Assembly: GCA_036924285.1 (NCBI GenBank)
Contig: JAYKYS010000001.1
Location: 31,991,501 to 32,055,500 of the forward strand
Source of the DNA: Asterella californica
Taxonomy: Eukaryota > Streptophyta > Marchantiopsida > Marchantiales > Aytoniaceae
Reading direction: 5' to 3'
Length of the DNA: 64,000 nucleotides
The notes beneath the pieces were generated by a model. It saw nothing but the letters and a program-made list of their open reading frames with translations, searched no databases and was not told where the DNA came from. A program made the translations under genes and the position numbers. This document shows, piece by piece, positions 21,696 through 33,265 of the stretch. Numbering within the stretch: the stretch's first letter is position 1; each line of letters starts with the position of its first letter.

Positions 21696-23844
21696 ATGAT
21701 AACAACGAAATCGTTAAGAGCGTGTTTGGCAAGGATGACAGTCAGAATTGCTCCTAGCCAGGTGTGCTTGAGTGGCAGGATTTTGCAGTTTCCTGTCACT
21801 AGGCCCAGTTCATTCCTTCATGGGGGATCGCGGCAGGTCACACAGTGCTGGCAAAATGCCAGGAATATGAGGGTAGACTGTGTTTCAAGTAGTTCTCCTA
21901 CGATCCCCGAAGCACCGCAGAAGAGGGAGAGGAGGAAGAATACCGTGAAGGTGATAAGTGCAATGAGCTTGAACATCCTCCGTTTTCTTCTGTTGCTAAT
22001 AACGCGAAGGAGCCAAATTTTGGTGTCATTCAAATGCTTGTACTCCTCGGAGCTAGGAACATTGTGGCAACTAAAGGTTGTACTGTTTTCTTTGAAGGCA
22101 GGGAGCAGCAGTGCCATTGATGCTGATAGAGCTGATTCGCATGTCATCGAACCCGCTGAGAATGTTGATACGCGACTGCTCCTGGCAAGCTGTGATGAAG
22201 ACTCGCAACAGAGGGATGATAGAATTGCTCAAGAGTTGGCCGCGATGACTGGTACCATCAGCATTTGTGAACACGTTCCAATCGCCGTGAGATCTGTATG
22301 TGTCGGCATCGATCCTGATTTGTCAGGTGCAATTGCAGTTTTGAGGACGGAAAACAACACAACCTCCGCCGAGGTATAGCGTTTATGAGAGGTTGAATTG
22401 GTAATTCTGAATGGTGAATTTGTGAAGCAGATGAGAAAGAGTCTGTTGTTGTGAATTAGTTTTGTGGACTGAAATTTGCTGACTCTCTCTAGGTGATCGA
22501 CGTCCCATGTGTGACAGTGGCAGTCAACAAGAAAATGAGAAGACGCCATGACTATCGAGCTATAGCGGAGCTCGTGAGACAGTTGCAGGCACCTGAAGGT
22601 ACATGTTCCACACAGTCGATTCTCTTGAGGCAACCTAGAAGGTTAGCACTACAAGTCTTGTGGTTCAAATGTATTGGAAATGGACATATATATTCATGGA
22701 ACTGTGTTGAGGTAACAAGCCCCGTAGATGGGCCAGTAGAAAAAGGCTCCATCCACTTCTCCGTTGCACCCAAGTTGTTTCTGTTCTGAGCAAACGGACA
22801 TTAACCTCACGCAAGCTGTTCATTATACCGGCCTTCCCTGATGAGCGACGTGAACTCTTCTTACTCTAGTCCTTGTGCAGGGAGCATAGCTTACGTTGAG
22901 CAAGCAATGCCGTTTCCGAAGGATGGTAAGCAGGTGATCCCGTTTGTTCCAGTACCCAGTTTGATGTGAAACTGATCTAAATTCATGTTCTTTTTATCCC
23001 TTAAGCAGTAACTTGTTTTTTGGTTTCGTATCAGCTTGTTGTTTCCGGTCATACTTCTCTTACTACGGTTGTACAAAGACGTTTGCGGGTTTAAAGAGTT
23101 CAGTGATGACGGTTGTCTTGGCAGCGGTTGTGCGTATGATAGCTTGCTACTGAGTTGCTGCGCGTGGGGATAAACGGTCTGAGATTCTAGAATCTGTAAT
23201 GAATTGCAGGGATGGTACATTACGGGCTATGGATATGGAGTGTGGCTAGGAATACTGGCAGCTGCAGGATTTACCGTCATCCCAGTACAAGCCAGAGTAT
23301 GGAAAACTGCTCTGGGAATTTGTGGGAAGGAATTTACCAAGGTATCTTCAGTTTTCTCGTCCCTTTGGCCAAGATCGACAGCAAGTCTTACAAAGATCTA
23401 AGACGTTTTCAGTCAACCTGCCATTCTAGAGTCTTCAGTAAACTAATTGCGTTTCCATGCCGTATACCATAATGATCTCTAAATACTCCATCTATTGTGG
23501 CGTCAAATTCATGACTCGTCGTTACTGACACTTGTTGGTAATTTCCACAGGATGACAGTCGAGCTCTGGCGTCATCCCTGTTCCCACCGTTATCCCTGCA
23601 ACTGAAGAGGAAAAAGGATCACGGTATACAAAATCTCTTCAACTTTCCCTGCGTAATCAACTTCAGTCTCAGCTCTCATTTTCTCGTTGGTTACATCTGG
23701 ATAAGCGCATGATGGAGTTCCTGTTATTGTTATGAGACTGTTGCAGGTCGAGCTGAGGCCCTCCTAATAGCAGCCTTTGGAAAAGGCATGGCGGTTACCG
23801 ACCTTCCATCGAAAGATACCTCTTCAGAGGTGCTCGAGTTCTGA
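21696..23844 (+). CDS. MOC1: Chloroplast Holliday junction resolvase, MOC1-like (seven exons)
   Basis: MOC1 is the plastid RuvC-fold resolvase that cleaves four-way junctions so that chloroplast nucleoids can segregate. Predicted exons: 21696-21950, 22098-22373, 22493-22598, 22881-22933, 23210-23341, 23551-23623, 23747-23844. All introns are GT-AG and all phases join, giving 330 residues. Residues 1-80 are rich in Ser, Arg and Val with few acids, as in transit peptides. The catalytic domain begins near residue 150: VGIDPDLSGA (likely catalytic Asp157), AYVEQAMPFPKDGKQ (Glu219), GWYITGYGYGVWLGIL (231-246), KDDSR, KRKKDHGRAEALLIAA (Glu302). These blocks match the family in order and spacing. 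The start could be the second ATG (codon 14). Exon 1 and intron 1 are the least certain parts. Confidence 0.93.
21951..22097 (+). other. MOC1 intron 1, in frame and without stops
   Basis: Donor AAG|GTGATAAG, branch-like TTGCTAATAAC, pyrimidine-rich TGTTTTCTTT and acceptor GAAG|GCA support an intron. It is 147 nt long and has no stop in the reading frame, so a retained form would add 49 residues between the transit peptide and the catalytic domain. I prefer splicing because its translation is hydrophobic and unlike the flanking protein. Confidence 0.5.
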
Positions 23845-23851
23845 CCCGAAA

Positions 23852-24148
23852 TAATTTAGGAGTGAACATAGTGTCTATGGATTGGCTTTGTGTCAGTCAT
23901 GTCGGACTGAGAATGCAGCCAATTTGAAGTCAGTTCGAAGCCCCCGTTCTTTTACGGCCGCGGAGGACGATCCGAAGCAAAGTGTAGACTTGGAAGACAT
24001 TATGGAAACTGCTAGGTTTCTGTCGAGAAGGTTACAGTAGTAGGGAATAGAAGCAGTTTCAGGTCCGATTTTATGCACACTTTCCGTTTCGGGTATCAAT
24101 TTTTGTACGCTAATCGTCCACCGCAGATATTCCGCTGCAATGGGGAAG
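23852..24148 (+). other. Possible coding exons between MOC1 and the next gene
   Basis: A 60-codon frame ends at 24039 with coding-like translation (SPRSFTAAEDDPKQSVDLED, then METARFLSRR). An alternative donor after 24030 joins in phase to 24127-24148 (acceptor CCGCAG), giving RRYSAAMGK. These could be early exons of the gene at 25267-26430, perhaps encoding its targeting region. I cannot join them to it: the following sequence has a stop unless a very short intron is assumed. Confidence 0.25.
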
Positions 24149-25266
24149 GTATAACGAGCTCGGGCACGCTTTGTGTCTATGAAGTTTCAATACAGAGAAA
24201 AGGAGTTCTGGATGACCGAATATGTGAATGGGCCATAGTAAACAGTTCTTGGTACGAATCGCTGTGAGGATCTAGATGTGGGTTCGCTCTTACGGTGACC
24301 AATGTACTAGCAATCTACATAAGGTTGAGAAGCTTTCGGTTTGGAATTATCAACTCCAGCCACAGAACTACCTATTACATGATAAGAACTAGAATTCGGT
24401 AGGTGTATGTCTAATCCAGATGAGTCGCCAGAGGACTTCTAGGCAAGGCTGACGAGGCGAAGCTTGTACGGTAAAACTCGCGCACATTGAAAAGCTTGGT
24501 GAGCATGGGCGGACGGTATGTGCTGGTCCATCACAGTTGTGAGAGCCCTACTATGCTTATAAATATAAATGGAAGCTGTTCTGGTTTGCGACTGGGGACA
24601 AAGTAAGAAATTGCCGAGCGGGGTCTCAGCTTTGGCAGCCATTACGTCCTCCCGGTTCACGATTTTCCAAAGGAGCGCAAAGAGGAGTACTTAGAGAATC
24701 AGAATTGTCGTAGCGTTTTTTGGTGTCAAGTATACGAGATAGTGTGAAATCTACTTATCCAGCATCTACGATAGAAAAATAAATTCTATCCGCGCAGCAC
24801 TGCAATATGGCTACCAGGCCTTCTCTGCTGGTAACTCGATGGGAACATGTGGGAAAGGACTCTAACTGCAATTCCAGTACAAAGTTCGAGACGAAAATTT
24901 TTTGATGATAAATTCAGACGAGCCTGTGAACCCTGCTGGACGCCAGCTTAGTGAACGGTGAATATCAGTGTATCCATGATGCGGAAGCTATCTTCAGTTG
25001 CTTGTTTGAAATGTAAGCAGACCTAGAAACTGTTCTCCAAGGGTAGTTCCTTATCGTCCTGGTTGACTCTGCGTTTTTTCTTGCGGCACGAGACGTTACC
25101 TGAACTTGATCCATTAATTGAAATCTTGTTTTCATGTGTGTGATTTACTATTTAAGAGCACCTTGTATCTGGAAAAGTCGTAGTGCATACGGTATTGAGG
25201 CTGCCAATCTGTCCAGAGTCGTTATTGCGCTCAGGTGTTTAATTAAACAAATCCCTCGTGGTGCAG

Positions 25267-26430
25267 AGCGCATGCGTAGCCATAGATGATGTTCCTCTTC
25301 CAACTTATGAGGAGCAATTTCCGATCGGAGATGGAAGCCATCCGGTACAGTTCTTTACGACCTTTTGCCTTCTCGCATACAGCTGATCCGTTCATGCCAA
25401 AAAGTATGAAGAATGTTACCGTTAGTGCATGAATGTTGATGGGACTCTCCTGCTACGTGAAATATGGTATTCACTGTGCCACGTCCGCCGTACAGGGCCA
25501 GAGCAACTGTGCTACATTGGTTCGTATGCACTCAGAGATGATCGTCTTAGAGACTACGAAACTAAACCCATATGGGAAGGTCGGCCAGATGCTGTTGAGG
25601 GCTTGGGTTCAGAGGTAAGCCTTGTTTATGGACAGATGCATTGGAAATTATTCGGTAAGAACTCTTGATTTGTGAAGTCAGTCTGTAAGCTGTTGCTCTG
25701 CTCTGCACTCCTTGCATGTGCAGATGAAACACTCGTTGCCTTTGGTAAAGTGATTGGAACTTATGTAAGCGCTTTTGCTTTTTATATCGCAGCTGACCTT
25801 CTATACCTTGCTCAAAGAAGTGGATCAAGGAAGGCACATCGTTCCGGTCCGTATGTAGGCACATTTTATTCGCAGTTTTTAGATGGACTTTGAGGATGAG
25901 AAGGAGGAGATATGGTCCTGATCCTGATGGAGATATGATAATAACAAGGCGTGTGCAGGAACGAACTTGTCTCAAGTGTAAGTAAATAAGACTAAAGAGT
26001 TCTTGTGCTGTGATCTCGACCTGATCAAAGGAAGCGAACGCAGGCTTTCCTCGAGAGTCATTATCCGAATTCGGGGTTTGATGGTGTCCGTTCGTTACTA
26101 ACGCAGGGTCTGGTGTACTGATAAGTTTTTGACAGAAAGTGGTGACCTTCGAGTGTAAACATCATGTAATTAGACTGCTTCGCTCGGGGCCGACGAAGTG
26201 GTTGTGATCTATGTGCAGGCATGGTATTGGACGATAATATGAGGGATTCATATAGTAGGGGCGATTTCCAGTCCACAGCTTCATTTCTAGAAGAAGAAAT
26301 AAAATTTGCTAGATTCCTGACCGTCACGTCACTGCGTCCTGGCAGCTTATACCAGCGACATTCCACCCTTGTTTTCACAATTTCACAAAGCCAGAAGCAA
26401 GGCTGGGCAATCGAAGGGACCAAAACTTGA
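25267..26430 (+). CDS. Unrecognised multi-exon gene, 3' part
   Basis: Six candidate exons join in phase with GT-AG borders: 25267-25344, 25426-25614, 25724-25744, 25793-25850, 25876-25977, 26219-26430, ending at TGA 26428-26430 (219 residues visible). The fifth exon ends at a consensus GTAAGT donor. Translation includes AIDDVPLPTYEEQFPIGDG, LLREIWYSLCH, YALRDDRLRDYETKPIWEG, LTFYTLLKEVDQGRHIVPV, an Arg-rich RWTLRMRRRRYG and C-terminal FLEEEIKFARFLTVTSL. I recognise no domain. The 21-nt third exon and the exon starting after GTTAG are the weakest. The 5' end is unresolved; an ATG at 24806 followed by a good donor is one candidate start. It is co-oriented with MOC1. Confidence 0.5.
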
Positions 26431-26820
26431 ACATGCCTCGCCAACCGATACAAACACGAGATACAGTGCAGTCAAATGGTGCAACTAATCCAGTAGGTGT
26501 GTTGATAACCGATAAATCCATTTTAACGGAGTTTACAACAATGGCAGGTTGAGCTCCAAGCAGCGCGCAACCAAATGGAGCGGCTACGTGCATTGTAAGT
26601 TTGTCAACCAAGCTACCATAGGGATAGACGATCTTTCAGAAGAATCGAACTTCGCTGGATCCTTGATCGCTGTCAACTAGCCTTATACGAAGTGATTTGA
26701 AACATTTTAGCCCCCTTCCATAACATTTGCATTATTCAGTTTGGTATGAACAGAACCTTAATGAAAAGGTTCATGAGAGATTTTTGAGGGTTTTTTGCTA
26801 TACTATGTTCTTTTATCCTT
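26431..26820. other. Downstream flank, no gene recognised
   Basis: This is the probable 3' untranslated region and flank of the preceding gene. It passes into repeat T at about 26820. Confidence 0.4.
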
Positions 26821-27130
26821 AGAGGGTTAGGGTTTTTATTTAAGAGTATATTTATGAATTTTTTTATTACGAGTATCGTTTGATTAAAATAATCTTTTTT
26901 CTAATTATGAGTACTCTCTTTCTTATGAGATCGAGATTGATTTGCGACACATCGATGTGCGATCAATTATTTACCTCGCAAAGATAAGATCCCATGTAAG
27001 AAAAATGCACAAGAGTTATGATTGGATCACATGGGATGCTCAAGTTAGTCGAGAGCGGAGGTCTATTCGTGCAGTCGTTATGACACCGTTAGCATTTCTT
27101 CATGGAGTTCCTCTTGAGTCGTGAGAGTGA
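26820..27130 (+). repeat. Dispersed repeat T, copy 2
   Basis: This copy is co-linear with 11690-11970 over about 280 bp. It contains a 60-codon ATG frame that is not conserved in the other copy. It abuts the non-LTR element at 27130, so it may be that element's 5' region. Confidence 0.6.
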
Positions 27131-29060
27131 TTGAGAGTCCACATTGATCTTATTCTAAAATCATTCGAGATGAATTTCCCTTGTCCATGTTTGTCCCATC
27201 GGCTACCTCGTGCTCTTCATGACGAGATGAAGCAAAATATTTCGTCTATCTCTCGACATGTTGACACGGAACACCACGGACGAGACGACGTGGTGTTGTT
27301 TCTCTTACTATCTCGTTGGTGTCTCTGTTATACTCAAGGTGGCAAAGTGAAATATCGAAAGGTGATGGTCCGTCTTCAGATTCCATGCTGGTAACTGGAC
27401 GATGTTACATGAAGAATTAGTATATGTTGCACGAAGTAGGAGCGAGTCTGTCTCTACACTTGACGTCTCATCTTCCACTCGCATACGACGTTATTGGATG
27501 TTAGGTCCGATTGGAGAGTATAGTAGAGTTGCTAGAGCATTGCACCATTTGTCAATGACATGTCGTATTGAAGAGACGATCACTTCGTTGTGTTTTTTGC
27601 ACTCCCTATCGAGTGATCTCTAACTATCTGAGGTTCAGGACTATCAACTTTAGAAGTCATTATGTCTCGATAGATCTTTGTTTGTCCAAGTCTTGTGTAC
27701 AATTCCATGTTTATCTTCTGGAGGTCTATTTAAGATGATCTGCAAGCACTTAAGGGGTTGTTTTCAGATAAACGACCCTTGTAGTGGTTTCATAGAACTT
27801 TTTCAGATAGTGACAGCAATAGCTCAAAGATATACTTCAAATTTTATAGCTCAGTACTAGAGACAGTTAGACTTTTGATCATAATGAAGAATGACCGGAG
27901 GATTTGATAGATAATCATCGGCAAGATCCTTTTACGACTTATTAGTCGAACTATTGTTCTTCAACTTCAAGATACTTTTCAAGACACTTTTGTCCACATC
28001 AATTTGGAATGCGATGCTTAGAAGTTGTGAGTTTGTGTCTTTCGACATTATGATTCTCTTGGACACCCATCCCGATTGGGTTGTCTTACAAATGAACGTG
28101 GAAAATATATTTAATATCGTTTCTTCCACTTCTATCTTTAAGCAGCTTATGGATGGCAGTGGATCTTTGACGAATCTTGTTCTCTTCATATGATCGTTCT
28201 ATGATTCTTCCTCCTCTCTTTATTACCAACAGGGTCCTTTGATAGAAGAGATAAAATCATCAGCACCGCTGCAGATACTCGTTAAAGAGACCCTTTAGGT
28301 AAACCTTTTTTTGCTTTAGCTCACTATAGAGCTCTCTTGGTCACTGCGTTGGTTGCTCCGAGTTGTGTCTTTTCATTCTAGTTGATGATACATATATCGT
28401 ACGTGCGACGGACCAAGTCTATGATGTCTTTAATCACCTCATCTATCAATTGACCTTGATAGGGTTGAGAATGAAGGTGTCAAAGTACAAGGCTTGGTCT
28501 CCCCTAAGTATTCCGTCTGACCTCGAGCTCCTAGAGGGATTTATTACACCTAGAGATGATTTACATGTCCTCGTAGTACTGACAAGTTCAGAGGACTTCG
28601 TCTCTCGGTATTTTGTCATTTTGTATATTGAAGATCTCCCTATGTTACAGGACCCCCATATTGTCTTTTCCTCTTCCATTGCACGTCCTTCAGGTTATTT
28701 ACTTCGCACAATTCTTCATCTCATATATTCATCTCGCGCCTTAGAGAGTTTGATAGGAGAATCATGATGTCTTAAGTGACATCTTAGGACTGGAGACCTT
28801 TGAGTGTGTGAGAAGACATCTCGCATGTATACAAACATCAATGTCGATATCATATGATGCGATGGGTTTATTATCTATGGAGGAGATTGCTCCAGTAGTC
28901 TTTTGGACAGTTTAGCTCTCTCAGCAACTTGGCTCTGTTGCCGTTTTCTCATGCAAAGTAGATCTATTTTGGAGAGCTATGTGACAATGATGAGAGATGA
29001 TTCTTATTCACTACAGATGTGTCTCTGTAAGACAAGAGATAGTTTGACTCTTGAGATAAG
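27130..29060 (+). pseudogene. Decayed non-LTR (LINE-like) retrotransposon, reverse transcriptase
   Basis: RT motifs appear in order across several frames: HPDWVVLQMNVENIFN (about 28065-28115, matching the D-V-A-N-A-F-N block of LINE RTs), DPLGKPFFALAHYRALLVT (about 28285-28340, the Q-G-D-P-L-G block), then LVDDTYIV (about 28380-28400, the catalytic A/V-DD box) and KYKAWSPLSIP. Upstream, 27400-27620 has YSRVARALHHL, resembling the pre-RT region of this group. The order fits a LINE-type RT rather than an LTR element. Frameshifts and stops are frequent and no endonuclease was recognised, so it is inactive. Confidence 0.65.
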
Positions 29061-29323
29061 TGAGACACATCTCTGATTTGATATCTTCGCTACCGATGGA
29101 TTCCACAGACTGCAGTCCTCTTTGACGTGACACTACTTCCAACAAGTTCTTCATGCGCTATTAGTTGATCCTTCCATCTCATGAGAAACTAAAGCTCGAC
29201 TCCTTTCTTGTTTTGACAAGGGCGTAGTCTCTTGGTTCATAGTTGGATCTTGCATTAGAGCGTTTCGACTCACACCAACTATCTTCTCTACAGCGATGAG
29301 GTTCCGCCTAAGCTTGATCCAGT

Positions 29324-29668
29324 CTATTGCTTCAAGAACGTTGTGTTTGCTAAGGGTTCAGCCTTCTCTTCTATCCCCATCTCCACCAACCCAACCTCCA
29401 ACAAGTCTTGAGTTCTACTATGAATCAAGGCTCTCTCCATGTCACTATACATGTAAGGACGTTGAAAGATTTGCGTGTTATTAGCCAAGTCGATCCTTAT
29501 ACCTGGTCCCTTCAAGGTACCCAAATCCTTCATACTGAAGGCAAAACAATTCCTGTAGCTCTTCAGAAATCTCTGAACTCTTCGTCTCTCCTCTCTTATA
29601 AGCTTGGGTCCAATCTCTGACTCCCAAGTATCATCTGTCACCATGCTAGAGATAGAAGACGAAGTCAT
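29324..29668 (-). pseudogene. Ty3/gypsy fragment: pre-RT and start of RT
   Basis: The 114-codon minus frame contains FAFSMKDLGTLKGPGIRIDL-like sequence, then PYMYSDMERALIHSRTQDLLEVGLVE. This corresponds to the conserved lead-in to gypsy RT (the R-Y-S-D-x-E...L region and the hinge before the S-P-V-V motif). No palm catalytic motif follows, so it is a short fragment. It lies just outside the LTR of the next gypsy element and looks like a different lineage. Confidence 0.7.
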
Positions 29669-29802
29669 TGACTGCTATCTTGTAGCCTCTAGAGCAGTTT
29701 CCTTCTGCTCACCACCAACAACCTCCACCGCCACTGTGCGAAAAACTCCTACAGTCCTAGCTGCAAGCTCCACACTCTCTCCTATGACATCTCATGATGT
29801 CC

Positions 29803-30714
29803 TGTAAACCCTCCGCGGTTCTATCGATCAACTACCCCCCGATCTCTCAATCTCCACGATCGTCATCCACGAATCTACAACATGTCGGGCCTGTCTCTCA
29901 CTTAGGGGTCACCTCTGATGGCTTTAATGGAAGCACACCATAAATCTTGAAGGGAAAAATGCTAAGTTCACTCATTCATACACCCACAAACTTATCAACT
30001 AAAAATCTCCTTAAACTCATCAACTAAAATACTCCATTCTAACGACGTCTCTCAAGTTCTCACATGCTAAAAATATCCCACATTCTCTATATTACTCAAG
30101 TTGTCATTACGACGATGTGAAAACAAAGATGGGAGCTCTTCTCTACTCCTCTATTTATACATTCTAGGTTTTTACTTTGGTACCCTCGGTAACTCAGCCG
30201 TAACTACTTTTACCGGGTTTTACTAAGATATTACTTAAGGTAAAAGCATTAATCACATGGGCTTCTTACCTTTTCACATGGGCTTATTCCTTCAAAGTCA
30301 ACAACTTCTAGAAGGATTCTGAAATATTCTCAAGGAATCTCGAATTTCCACCCCCCCTCTGCACTAGGACCCACTAAAAGGAAACATGTGGAATCTCTTC
30401 TTGTTTTTAATGTCCACAAAGTCCACAACTTTAATCCAACCACTAATATCAAGTCAAAAAGGAGATAAGGGATACTTTCCACCTCCTTTCTACCTTTTAG
30501 ACAAGAGGACAAGATAGTAGTGCTCACTCTTTAGCAAATATCTGAATTCTGCCAAAAGTACAGCTAAGTTTAATCATAACTAACTTTTAGCTAGTCATGA
30601 CTAACTTGATACCTCCTTAAAGTACTTTGGCAGCAAATAACATTCTCAACACTTAGTTATAACTAAACACCTTACTAATAGACAAACTTCCTATGTGTAA
30701 CATAGGTCGTTACA
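29803..30714 (-). repeat. Gypsy 1 3' LTR, complete
   Basis: On the + strand the sequence begins TGTAAACCCTCC and ends CGTTACA, giving TGTAA...TTACA inverted ends. It is 912 bp long. The first 219 bp match 37657-37875. Confidence 0.9.
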
Positions 30715-30727
30715 TTTTATCCTCGGA
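30715..30727 (-). promoter_or_regulatory. Gypsy 1 polypurine tract
   Basis: On the minus strand the purine-rich CCGAGGATAAAA precedes the TGTAACGACC start of the 3' LTR. Confidence 0.65.
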
Positions 30728-31633
30728 CTAAATTTTCGCTCCGTCCTCGGAGTGAAGAGAGAACTTTCGTCGATGAAACAGCTTCAACTTGTCATGGTTG
30801 ACCCGATCAAATCTCCTTCCTCCCAACTCCTGAAGGTCATATGTGAAGTTGCTCCACATGTTATCTACAACAAAAGGACCAAAATATCTCGGAAGAAACT
30901 TCTTCTTAGCCCTCTTGAATCTGATAGCATCATACAACATAACCCAATCTTTGACTTGAAAAGGTTTTACCTCCCTCTTGCCCAAACATTTGTCGTAACT
31001 CTTCTTTTGATACGCCTGAGCTCGTTCCATCCGGATCATTGCTACCGCTCGGGTCTCTTCCAACTCCATGAGTTGCTCCCTTCTTGACTTGACCACGTCT
31101 TCTCCCCTCGACCTCTTCAACTTTCGTTGAATGGTTTGAAAAGTATCCAATTCGAATTGGATCGGCAACTTGGACTCCACTCCATAAACCAGTCGAATTG
31201 GAGAGTACCTAGTAGAAGTCTTTGTTGTCGTTCGGTACTCCCATAAGATGGCATGTAGCCTCTTATCCCAAGTATGTTTCGCAGTCTCAACACCAGCATC
31301 TTTGGCGAGCATCATACAAAGTGTAAGATTGGTCTTCTCCGCAAGACCATTGGCATTTGGTTTGTATGAGGTCGTTACTCGTGCCTTGATAGAAAAGTGT
31401 TGTAGCATAGCAGTAGTCATGCTCCCTACAAACTCTCCTCCTCTATCCAAGACCAACTCTAACGGACATCCAAATCTTGTGATGATCCTCTCCCATAAGA
31501 ATCTACCGACTTTTGTTTCATTGGTCTCTCTCAAAGGTCTAGCCTCTACCCACTTGGTACAATAGTCAGTGGCGACTACAATGTATCTATTGCCTCGAGG
31601 TGTCTTATTAAGAGGACCTACAAAGTCAATACC
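30728..31633 (-). pseudogene. Gypsy 1 integrase core and C-terminus
   Basis: The first part (GIDFVGPLNKTPRGNRYIVV) lies just after an in-frame TGA. The 268-codon frame from 31534 begins RETNETKVGRFLWERI. Catalytic residues are visible: Asp in GIDF, Asp in LVLDRGGEF and Glu in NGLAEKTN. The C-terminal region (FQVKDWVMLYDAIRF, FLPRYFGPFVV, NHDKLKLFHRR) is the SH3-like GPY/F domain typical of gypsy integrases. It ends beside the polypurine tract. No chromodomain follows. Confidence 0.9.
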
Positions 31634-33253
31634 TCACTTCTCAAATGGTCCTAATATTGGAATTGATCTTAACGGAGGTGTTCTAGTAGACTTCAGAGCA
31701 AATGCTTGACATACGTCGCAAGTTTTGTAATAGTCTAAACACTCCTTGAAAATCCCTCTCCAGTGATAACCCGCATCCAAAATCTTGAAAGCTGTTATCT
31801 TACCAGCAGAGTGACCTCCACAAACAGTGCCATCGTGAAACTCGTGCATCAGCTTGAACGCCTCCTTCTGACCAAATGCTCTCCTTAGTAAGCCATCTGC
31901 TCCTTGATGAAATAGAATTTTCTCCACCATGGTGTAAGGTTTGCATCTCTTGATCAACGCGTTACGTTCTCGAGTATGCATACCTTCTGGAAAAGAGCCA
32001 TCTGCAAGAAAACTCCAGATTTCCTTGTACTCGTCCGGTATCTCCTCAATGCTTGTGATGGTCATCAGATGCTCGTCTGGAAATGAATCATCAAACGGTT
32101 CTTCTCCCCCATCATCATAAGCCCTCGACAAAAGATCAGCATTCGCATGCTTTTTCCCTGGTCTATCTTCGATCACATAATCATATTCTGTTAGAAGGAT
32201 CTTCCAACGAGCAATACGACCTTCAGCATTAGGCTTATTAAAGATATACTTTAAAGCCTTGTGATCTGTGACTATGGAAAATTTCCTTCCTAGCAAGTAG
32301 TGTCGAAATTTCTTCAATCCAAAGATCACCGCTAATCCTTCTCGTTCAGTCACGGAGTAATTCTTCTCCGCTGGAACCATCTGCATACCAGCATAAGTTA
32401 TAGGATGATCATGTCCATCTCCATCTAGTTGACTTAATGTACATCCGATTGCTACATTGGAGGCATCCGTATACAGAATAAATGCTTTACTCCACTCAGG
32501 TTTAGCAAGTATAGGAGCTGTCACTAATGCCTTTTTCAACTCCTCAAATGCTTCCTTTGCCTTCTGATCATGCACTATCAAGTCAAAATCAACTCCCTTC
32601 TTCGTGTACATAGTCAAAGCTATTGCTTTGTTTGAGAAGGAAAAGACAAACCTACGATAATATCCAACCATGCCAAGAAACTGCCTCAACTTTGTCAAGT
32701 TGATCGGAAATAGAAGATCCACAATCTTCTTCACCTTCTCAGGATCTACCGCAATTCCATTCTTGGAAATGATGTGCCCTAACAGCAGACCTTCTTTGCA
32801 GCCAAAGATGCACTTCTCTGGATTTAGAGAAGCGTTAGCTTGCTCCAACCGCTGCAAAACTTTGATCACATGATCAAAGTGGTCCTCCTTTCTTCCGTAC
32901 ACACAGAAATCGTCAATGAAATCACGAACAAACTTCCCTATGAATGGTTCAAACACCTTGTTCATGAACCTCTGAAACGTGACCGGAGCATTACACAATC
33001 CGAATGGCATCACTCAAAATGCAAATGTTCTCCAAGGAGTAATGAAAGTAGTCAACTGCTGGTACTCCTGTGCTATCTTGATCTGGTTATACCCACTATA
33101 ACCATCACCAAAGCTGTACCACTCATGACCAGCAACTTCTTCCAAAATCTCATCTATAAATGGTAGAGGATAATAATCCTTCTTGGTAACTGCATTCAAC
33201 TTCTTATAGTCTATGCACACTCGCAGCTTACCATTCTTCTTCTTGACAATCAC
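31634..33253 (-). pseudogene. Gypsy 1 reverse transcriptase, RNase H and integrase zinc finger
   Basis: Two frames separated by a TGA at 33014-33016. The upstream one carries IVKKKNGKLRVCIDYKKLN and YSGYNQI. The downstream one begins MPFGLCNAPVTFQRFMN and carries the catalytic FIDD (near 32912-32920), LGHIISKNGI, LRQFLGMVGYYRRFV, the RNase H entry FILYTDASNVAIG, TDHKALKYIF and RPGKKHANADLLSR. It ends with the HHCC zinc finger of integrase (HEFHDG...YYKTCDVCQ). The final stop replaces Trp in the expected EKWGIDF, so the polyprotein was once continuous. Confidence 0.92.
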
Positions 33254-33265
33254 AATGGGTGAAAC

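Noticed and set aside
23204..23472. Open frames running past the fifth MOC1 exon as independent ORFs
   Set aside because: They are read-through of exon 5 into intron 5 in two frames. The exon borders explain them.
24073..24267. 64-codon ATG frame as a separate small gene
   Set aside because: It conflicts in frame with the better-supported exon candidate at 24127-24148 and resembles nothing known.
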